Positions 56,781 through 64,000 of a DNA stretch of 64,000 nt are shown piece by piece. Position 1 is the stretch's first letter; each line of letters opens with the position of its first letter. The notes beneath the pieces were generated by a model that was not told where the DNA came from, searched no databases, and worked only from the letters and a program-made list of their open reading frames with translations. The DNA is taken from positions 58,123,528 to 58,187,527 of the forward strand of contig NC_080587.1 in assembly GCF_029962835.1 (NCBI RefSeq), given 5' to 3'. The stretch is from Magnolia sinica. Taxonomy: Eukaryota; Streptophyta; Magnoliopsida; Magnoliales; Magnoliaceae. Position numbers and translations under genes: made by a program.

Positions 56781-57272
56781 ATACTCGGTCAAATTTACAA
56801 TGTACTCGGTGAATATTGACTGAGTACAGGTAAAAATTCACCGAGTATATGTGCAAATTCACCGAGTACATGTGAAAATTGATCGAGTATAGCTGCATAT
56901 TCACCAAGTACAAGTGAATATTGACTGAGTATGGTTGCAAATTCACCGATTGCAAGTAAATATTGACTGAGTACAGGTACAAATTCATCGAGTACAATGT
57001 GAATATTGACCGAGTACAAGTGAAAATTCACCAAGTATAAGGTAAATATTGACTAAGTACATGTGCATATTCACCGAGTACAGGTGAATATTGACCATAG
57101 TATAAGTGAAAATTCACCGAGTATATGTGAAAATTCATTGAGTATAGGTGCAAATTCATCGATACAGGTGAATATTAACGGAGTACAAGTGTACATGGCG
57201 AATATTGACCTAGTACAAGTGAAAATTCACCAAGTATTGGTGAATATTGATCGAGTACAGGTGAAAATTCAC
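56781..57272. repeat. 21-bp minisatellite, about 23 units
   Basis: Unit close to 'ttcaccgagtacaggtgaaaa', alternating 'ttcaccgagta' and 'attgaccgagta' forms, repeated every 21 bases with variation. Since 21 is divisible by three, reading frames stay open and give YSVN-type heptapeptide repeats (for example 56776-56997, minus); I regard these as by-products. It lies just upstream of the DUF1985 gene remains. Confidence 0.92.
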
Positions 57273-57355
57273 GTTTCACCATTTCAACATTCAACACATC
57301 CGCACAATTTAGAAATGGAAATTAAAGTTTTGAATGTTTAGTTCGAATGGTCAGT

Positions 57356-57988
57356 TAAAAATAAAGTTTACAGAGGAGAATTTCTCTGAAACGATTATAC
57401 CACAATGTGTGGCTTCTTAGACGTATGCACCATCTTCTTCCTCTTCTATCTCTTCAAATCTCGAATCAAATCCCTCTTCAACGTAATCGATTCGAAGTAA
57501 TAATGAAAATAAAGTGGAGATTTTAGGAAGAAAAATGAAGAGAAATTTTGAGGAAGAAAGGTGAAGAGACGAGATGATTTCAGGAAGAAATACGAAGGCA
57601 TAAAAATGAATTTTTGGTATAATAAAGATATTTTCATCCAAAAAAAAAAAAAAAAAGATCCAACATTTAGAAATAAAAAGTAAAGTTTCGAAGGTTTATG
57701 TATCTTGGTAGGTTAAAATAAAAAGTAAAGTTATTGAGGTTTACATATCTTGATAAGTTAAAAGGAAAGTCTAGGAATGAAAATTTCTCCTTTCTTTTCT
57801 TCCATGCTACCGCATGGTTGCCTATGCAACTTCAGAGAGTGGTCCCAAAAAGCCCGCATACTAGGACACGACTCGCCACGCTTGTACTATATCCACCCTC
57901 CATCCGTTTTTCCATCCCATTTTAGGACATGGTCCTAAATATGAGGGAAGTGGGGCCACATCACATAAGACACTACCGAATAAATTAC
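57356..57988. repeat. Direct repeat, copy 1 (0.63 kb)
   Basis: Aligns in the same orientation with 58378-58997 from 'agtttaca...gagaatttct' to 'gggccacatcacataa.acact'. It includes an A tract (57641-57657). The minus strand of the first part encodes an acidic 'FEEIEEEEDG' stretch in a pyrimidine-rich ORF, perhaps the 5' end of the DUF1985 gene. Confidence 0.88.
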
Positions 57989-57989
57989 G

Positions 57990-58375
57990 AAGGAAGTAGT
58001 TTTGAAAGTAGAATAGGTGTGACTATTTTTTAAAGCACCGAACCACTATAATTCTTTGTGCCATGTGGTGAATGCTTTCTTTCTAGTTGTGGTGGATTGA
58101 ATGTATTTAATTTCAATTGAGTGGTGAATGTTGTAATACTTTTATTTACTCTTGTTAGTTTGAGGTTTTAATTTTAAAGAAATTAGTGAAATAAGATTGT
58201 CCTGCCTAAAACTTTAGGTGAAGGTTGTCCTACGAATTATTTGGAATTAATGTTTCAATACTCAAGCAATTGAGATCTTTGTTTTATATACATATTCAAC
58301 ACTTATTTCGATTATTTGACATTGTCCTATTCACCTTCCCTCTAGGATATTTTAAGCTCTCCTTTTAAGATAGTC
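57990..58375 (+). mobile_element. Copia-like LTR fragment (copy C, 3' end)
   Basis: Contains 'gcaccgaaccactataatt', 'aagattgtcctgcc', 'gaaggttgtcctac' and 'gacattgtcctattcaccttccctctagga', matching the 3' ends of LTR copies A and B. It sits exactly between the two direct repeats. Confidence 0.7.
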
Positions 58376-58377
58376 AA

Positions 58378-58997
58378 TTAAAATGAAGTTTACATATGAG
58401 AATTTCTTCGAAACGATTATACCTGCATTGCATGGCTTCTTGGGCAAAGGCATAATTTTCTTCCTATTCTATCTCTTCAAATCTCGAATCAAATCTCTCT
58501 TCAATATAACCGGTTCAAAGTAATAATGAAAATAAAGTAGAGATTTTATGAAGAAAAATAAAGAGAAAATTTGAGGAAAGAATGGCGAAGAGACGAGAGG
58601 ATTTCATGAAGAAATATAAAGACATGAAAATAAATTTTTGGTATAATAAGGATATTTTCATCAATAAAAAAAAATGATCTAACATTTAGAAATAAAAAGT
58701 AAAGTTTTGAAGGTTCATGCATCATGGTAGGTTAAAATAAAAAGTTTTGTAGGTTTACGTATCTTGGTAGGTTAAAAGCAAGGTTTAGGGAGGGAAATTT
58801 CTCCTTTCTTTTCTTCTGTGCTACCGCATGTCGCCTTTGCAACTTCAGAGAGTGGTCCCACAAAGCCCGCATACTGGGACACGACTCGCCACGCTTGTAC
58901 TATATCCACCCTCCATCTGTTTCTCCATCCCACTTTAAGACGTGGTCCTAAATATGAGGGAAGTGGGGCCACATCACATAAAACACTGCCGAATAAA
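58378..58997. repeat. Direct repeat, copy 2
   Basis: Second copy of 57356-57988. This one continues naturally into the second half of a fold-back MITE (59000-59290), so it is probably the original position. Confidence 0.85.
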
Positions 58998-59290
58998 ATG
59001 CACACCGTTGAAACCTTTCCAAGGGCGACAGTAATTTTTATTGGCCATCTACATCTTTCATAAGATTATTCAAAGGCAAACATGGGCCTAATCCAAAACT
59101 TCCGTGGCCTCTAAGAATGTTTCAACCGTACACCTTCAAGTCCCGCTCTTTCCAGTGGTGTGGCCCACTTCACTTTTAGATTTCCCTCATGTTTACTCTC
59201 ATTACTTAAAATGACCTGAAAATATAGATAGACGGAATGGATATAATACAAACATTATGGTGGGTCCCACAGAGCTTGGGCTAAGTCACG
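58890..59290. repeat. Fold-back MITE copy
   Basis: The first half reads 'tatatccaccctccatctgtttctcc...ttaagacgtgg', the second 'ttaaaatgacctgaaaatatagatagacggaatggatataat', close to its reverse complement, ending 'aacattatggtgggtccca'. The halves enclose 'ccgttgaaacctttcc'. Copies at 61790 and 63600 have the same order. Confidence 0.7.
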
Positions 59291-60040
59291 CCGGCCATAC
59301 TGCGAGGCACAATTTATGGTACACCGGCAAAGTAAACTCCCACATTACCTTTCCGTTATGCCTTGATCATCAGCCCATGAGAAAACGACACGTGTCCACA
59401 TTGTGACATTGCAGAGAGGTGAGGCTGTAATCCAACCCATAAAAGAACAAGGACTAACTAATATTTTTGTCCCCAACCTACGATTCTAGATCCTTCCTAT
59501 CCTACTTCACGTGCATTGCAACATGTGGTCTGTACGTGTATCAAATAAGTGGGGTCCACCTCATCTCAACACTATCACCCTATATATATTCGGACCTACA
59601 ATCCATCACATGAGGCCAAGAAATCTGGTACCTTGTTTCCCTCCCTTGAAGAAATTGAAAACTTTTCTACTAAGCATCAGGCAGAAGGAATCCTTCTTAA
59701 CTGGGGAGTGGATGAGGTGTTACCTGACGTGGCAGCATATCATCCATACGCGGGTTATCATTTATTGATTAATATTAGAATATGGTAAGATCCTGGACGT
59801 TGAATATTTTACCGTTTATTGATTGAATGGCAACATTGTCGTTTCCTTTTTATTAACCATTTCTTAGTTGCCTACCTATTGAGAGGTTTAAAGTTACAGT
59901 ACATTGACCATTTACAGCCAGTACAAGTGGGGCCCATGATTCATTGCTCTGAACATTACTATGATGGGCCTCATTTAAATAAGATGATCCTGGACGTTGA
60001 ATATTTTACCTTTTATTGATTGAATAGGAACATTGTTGTT
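59291..60040. other. Spacer with a local duplication
   Basis: No gene seen. 'gatcctggacgttgaatattttacc.tttattgattgaat' occurs at about 59790 and again at about 59987, so a segment of about 50 bases was copied 200 bases away. Confidence 0.6.
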
Positions 60041-60044
60041 GTAG

Positions 60045-60565
60045 GCATGTTTGGGAGCGTGGATTTGGAATCCCTTGGATTTGAAATCCTCCTATTGTGT
60101 TTGACACCAGAGTTTTAATTTAATTACTAAATCAACTTTAATATCTTTAATTAGTGATGTATGTAATATTTTAAACAATAGTTATAACAAGCCCGATGAA
60201 ATATATGCTTTGCCCGAAAATAATGAAATTCCAAATCTCGAATGGGCCACAAGTACAAGATCATGTCCCAGTGACTAACCAACGATTTTTAACTATTGAT
60301 TTACATGAACATTGTTTGGATGGTGCCCATCATCATATTAAAGTAATTATAGTGATGCAATTGATCATCTAATTGTTTTGGGATATCACTAGTGGGCCAT
60401 GTACCCAATAGATAATAGTCTAGTGACACACATGTTACACATGCAGCTCCCGTAAGGATTTTAGATGTAATCCAATCTCTCCCTGTGGATTTCAAACCCC
60501 TAGATTTGCTTTATGCTGCCAAAGGGGATTTGAAATCCCCCCAAATCCCCCCAAATCCCTGGTGC
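60045..60565. repeat. Possible MITE with GGATTTGAAATCC edges
   Basis: Begins near 'ggcatgtttgggagcgtggatttggaatccc' and ends with 'ggggatttgaaatccccccaaatcc'. The edges are loosely inverted and rich in GATTTGAAATC, as in some Harbinger or hAT-type MITEs. Termini and target duplication are not fixed. Confidence 0.35.
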
Positions 60566-61785
60566 CATGATATTAATGGCTATAGTTGATATTGGACCAT
60601 TTATGGTTGGGGCCATGATATTAATGGCTTAGATGACTACTGAATGGGTCTTGCTTGTATAAAATGAAAACCCAAGTTGAAAACCCTAATCATTATTGTG
60701 CAATCTCTTGGCCAAAGCATTGTATAATATCTCATAACACAAGGAACACTGTATAATGCTTAGTTAAGAAGGTTGCTACACTCATTCATGATGAGCTATT
60801 GGCCCAAAAATCAGGTCAATTAATGATTTAGGTGGGGAACACCATAGACAACAATTGACAGTGGATGGCCGCTGATTGAAACCTTCTTGATTGTATAGAG
60901 GGCACAGAAAAATGTGGTTTAGACATTTAGCCCATTCCTTGTGTGTGTCCCACTTAGATGAGAGCTCACACCAAATTTTAGGCCATTTCAAAACTTGGAT
61001 AAACCCTATCAAGTGTTTTTAGATGTTTTAGGCATAATTTTTCATTGTTTGGAATGGCATGGCCCACTTAAGTTTCGGATAGTGTTGATTTTTTACACAT
61101 CCAATGGCCTAAAGGAACCTTCCAAATGCATGGTGCATATATCCATCACCATCATAGTAGGCCCCACAGAGCTTTCCAGAGGTCCACCTCATAGTATCAT
61201 TTCCCATATAACATTTCAAAATAGATGAAATAAAGTTTGCAATGGCCATTCAGGTTTCCAAGTTTGTACAAGTAGGGCACATGGTTCAGTGATCCAAGCC
61301 ATTAATCAACCACCCCAACATGGCCAATGGTCAATCCATTCCCAAGATTGAAAGATGTTAGTTATTGGCATTTTGACTTTGATTTTGCTGAATGCGACCT
61401 GTTGCCTCATTTTCTTTCTCATAGACTTTTATTTGTCGTCAGCCACCTGTTGACGATTAAGATTTTTTCTACGCCACATAGCGTCCGTTAATTAATGGGC
61501 CCAGTGATATCAGCTATTTAAATCATGGAACCATTTAATGACAGCCCAAGGATTGCATCGATCCCATGTTCTTATGCGATGTCCATAAAAGTCATGATTA
61601 ATGGCCAGGATTGGTCGATTGGATGGTGTGGCCCATCAAAGTGCTGCCCATGTAGTTAGACGGATATTAGTTAATCAGATGTGTACTTACTGATGATGGT
61701 ATATACACTTTCCTGTTCTTAAACTGCGCACTGTGGAGCACTGGTACATTTTAAATGGACGAGGATTGTGTACTGCACTCACCAC
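60566..61785. other. Spacer, no gene seen
   Basis: About 1.2 kb with scattered MITE-like phrases ('gtaggccccacagagctttcc' near 61155; 'ggtggggaacaccatagacaa' near 60833). No coding frame, RNA gene or clear repeat boundary. Confidence 0.45.
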
Positions 61786-61789
61786 AGGC

Positions 61790-62205
61790 TGGGGCTCTGA
61801 GAGGCCCACATGATGTATGAGTTTTATCCACACCGTCCATACATTTTTATATATTGTTTTAGGATGTAAAGCCAAAAATGAGGGAGATCCAAGGTTCAAG
61901 TGGTCCACACCACAGGAAACAGCAGTTATATTGACACTCACCGTTGAAACCTTTCTAGGGCCCAGCGTGATGTTTATTTGATATCCAACCTGTTCATAAG
62001 ATCACAGAGACCCTGATGAAGGAAAAAAACAAATATAAGCTTGATCCAAAACTGTTGTGGACCTCAATGGTAGAAATTTAATCCCCACTGTGTGGTCGAT
62101 TTGAGCATTGAATCTAACTCAATTTTGGGCTTGTATCTTAAAATGATAGGCATAAATGGATGGACGGTGTAGATCAAACACAGGGTGGCCCCTCATAGCC
62201 CCATC
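61790..62205. repeat. Fold-back MITE copy
   Basis: 'ggcccacatgatgtatgagttttatccacaccgtccatac' at the left and 'ttaaaatgataggcataaatggatggacggtgtagatc' at the right are near reverse complements. The centre carries 'ggtccacaccacaggaaacag' and 'accgttgaaacctttctaggg'. Confidence 0.75.
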
Positions 62206-63599
62206 CCGTGCCGAGGGCGGGGGTAGTACCCAATCCGCGTCCATTTTAAATGCACGTAGAAACCGTAACATGGCACGTTTGGACAAGATCTGGACTGTTC
62301 ATTAGGTGGGCCCTATCGTGGGGTATCCATATCTATAAAGAAAAAACACTGATCAGACGCTGTCTGCCACGTCATCGGCCTACGAATAGACACCTGTAGA
62401 AAAGTGAAAAGAAAACCAGAAAACTCTCCACATTCAACGGGTAAAAGTGTTCTTTAATCATTCGATCAATGCGGTTTTAACGGTGTGGGCCACCTGAGTT
62501 TGAATCTCATCCATGAGTACGGGAAATTCCAACCAACTACTAACTACTTTCCCATGAGATCCCCACCAAACAACCCGTCAATTCAGGATCACTGTTGATT
62601 GACAGCCATTCAATCAAGATCAGATTATCAGGGAACATCTCACACTGTTGACTGGATCTCAGCTTTACACACCGGACCAACTGTACGAGAAGGAGAAATG
62701 ATGGATTTGATTTCTTGGTTTGGTAAGCTTACGTGCGTGTGTCGCGTGGGCCTACTAATCTACACTTGCACACGTGCCAATATGATACATGTGTGAGATC
62801 TGAGCTTTCCATGAGATGGGGCATATTTTTTAGAACGTCTGGCCCAAAAACTAGGTTAGTTCAGTTCTCGGGTAATCTAGAACGTAAAAAAATTAAATGG
62901 AAGGAATACGTGATTTTTTTCAAGCCGTCCATTTGTTTTGTATGGTGTGACCAACCTGAGGAATGATAGGCCTGATTTTTGGGCAAAATGAAATGTCCCA
63001 GATCATGAAAGGATTGGATCTTGTACAAATGTGCCACGTTGGCTCTTGTGGTGGCGTGTAGATGAGCAGGGCTATACACGCGCGTGGGCTCAGCTAATTT
63101 CGCAGATTTCTAAAAAAGAGAAGGAATTGTTTTAGGAATGTGGAACACATGTGTGAAATCCACACCATTCATTTGGCGAGGCCCAATATTTACATGCATT
63201 CTCCCAAAATTCAAGAAATTCTAGTCATCATATGGGCCACACGAATGTGGAGAACATTCACCATTGGCGTTTTTCTCTTTCCATCTATTTTTATACCAAA
63301 CATATGGTCCGCTTGATGATTACACCAGCCCGATTCTTGGGCTGCAGCATGTTGGCAGCGTGCCATACCTCATTCATGGCCTAATTCTCACACACGTGTT
63401 TTAGCACTTGCCAGAAAGGCCCTCTATTCATTTCACATGTACGTGCTCCACACTGCACAGGTTTCACAGGACTCAGATTAGGTAGTGATCCCTCCCGTAC
63501 CGAGCTCGGTAATGGTCGTACTGGAAAGCTCTGTGGGCCCCACCAATGGAAGCGGATTGCGCGCTGTGCCACCCACCACTGACCTCCAAGGTGTGTTGA
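62206..63599. other. Spacer, no gene seen
   Basis: Intergenic sequence with CACGTG-like and 'tgtgggcc' phrases but no supported ORF. The short frames 62599-62796 and 62733-62966 lack any protein signature. Confidence 0.45.
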
Positions 63600-63990
63600 C
63601 GTGGCAAACTTCTGTAGGCCCTACAATGATGTGTGTGTTATATCCACACCATCCATACATTTTTTGAGATCATTTCATGGCATGAGACAAAAATTGAGTA
63701 AGATACATAACCAAACTGGACCACACCACAAAAAGCACGGGGACAATGAGGCCTACCATTGAAGGCTACGGAAGCTTTGGATTAAGCTGATATTTGTACT
63801 TTCCCATGATCCTTGTCTATGAGATCTTGTGAAGAGGCTGGATGGTAAAAAAAAACATCATGATAGGCCTTATAAGCCCTAGGAAGGTTTGAACCGTAGG
63901 CATCATTGTTCCCACTACTCCCTAAAATGGTCTCTCAAAATGATTAGACGGTGCGGATATAATACATACAAGGTATCAGGGGCATAGCAG
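63600..63990. repeat. Fold-back MITE copy near the window end
   Basis: 'gtaggccctacaatgatgtgtgtgttatatccacaccatcc' to 'aaaatggtctctcaaaatgattagacggtgcggatataatacatac'. Same orientation and order as 61790-62205, with 'ggaccacaccacaaaaag' and 'accattgaaggctacgg' in the middle. Confidence 0.75.
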
Positions 63991-64000
63991 TTTGCCACGA

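Noticed and set aside
56776-57034. ORFs encoding YSVN heptapeptides
   Set aside because: A 21-bp period keeps all frames open; no start context or conserved flank.
62599-62966. Host genes in the right-hand spacer
   Set aside because: Frames are short, overlapping and without protein signatures; no splice-supported extension.

Overview
This window looks like a repeat-rich intergenic stretch of a flowering-plant nuclear genome. I find no intact host gene, tRNA, rRNA, CRISPR array or bacterial-type operon. Almost every base can be placed in nested LTR retrotransposons, one CACTA DNA transposon carrying exons of host genes, a DUF1985/Ulp1-type transposon gene, a LINE scrap and fold-back MITEs. 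The recurring fold-back repeat (halves reading 'ccacaccgtccat' and 'atggatggacggtgtgg') and the very old, decayed nests suggest a magnoliid tree genome. That assignment is inference from memory, not a search result.

Layout. 1-1582: LTR and tRNA-Asp primer site of a Ty3/gypsy element. 1598-1841: scrap of a giant LTR, in inverted orientation. About 1850-17318 (minus): chromovirus-like (Tekay/Del type) gypsy element with a decayed gag, an extra decayed ORF upstream of gag, an iMet primer site and a 3.2-kb LTR. That LTR is split by an 8.77-kb CACTA element (7400-16171) with ATT target duplications. 17319-26380 (minus): a second chromovirus derivative whose LTRs are made of satellite-like arrays and whose whole internal region is about 0.4 kb. 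26381-28030: copia-type LTR with octamer palindromes phased every 21 bp. 28060-28345: LINE zf-RVT scrap. 28672-33684: decayed Ty1/copia element. 34053-42071: complete non-autonomous, Asp-primed element with 2.1-kb LTRs, inserted into a second copy of the phased copia LTR (33790-34052 plus 42077-43490). 43500-54356 (minus): Tat-type gypsy element with gag, protease, RT, RNase H, second RNase H, integrase and an antisense intron-containing ORF; its gag is interrupted by a 3.3-kb solo LTR with perfect CATCA duplications. 54480-56745 (minus): remains of a DUF1985/Ulp1 transposon gene, followed by a 21-bp minisatellite and a 0.6-kb direct repeat. 58890-64000: AT-rich spacer with several copies of one fold-back MITE.

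The most interesting object is the CACTA element. On its minus strand it carries a series of exon-like segments with splice signals, from unrelated host genes: one is clearly EPSP synthase, one clearly enolase, and the others I cannot name securely. It looks like a Pack-CACTA exon-shuffling element. Other points of interest are the giant-LTR/tiny-core element, the extra ORF upstream of gag, the antisense ORF in the Tat element and the strict 21-bp phasing in the copia LTRs.
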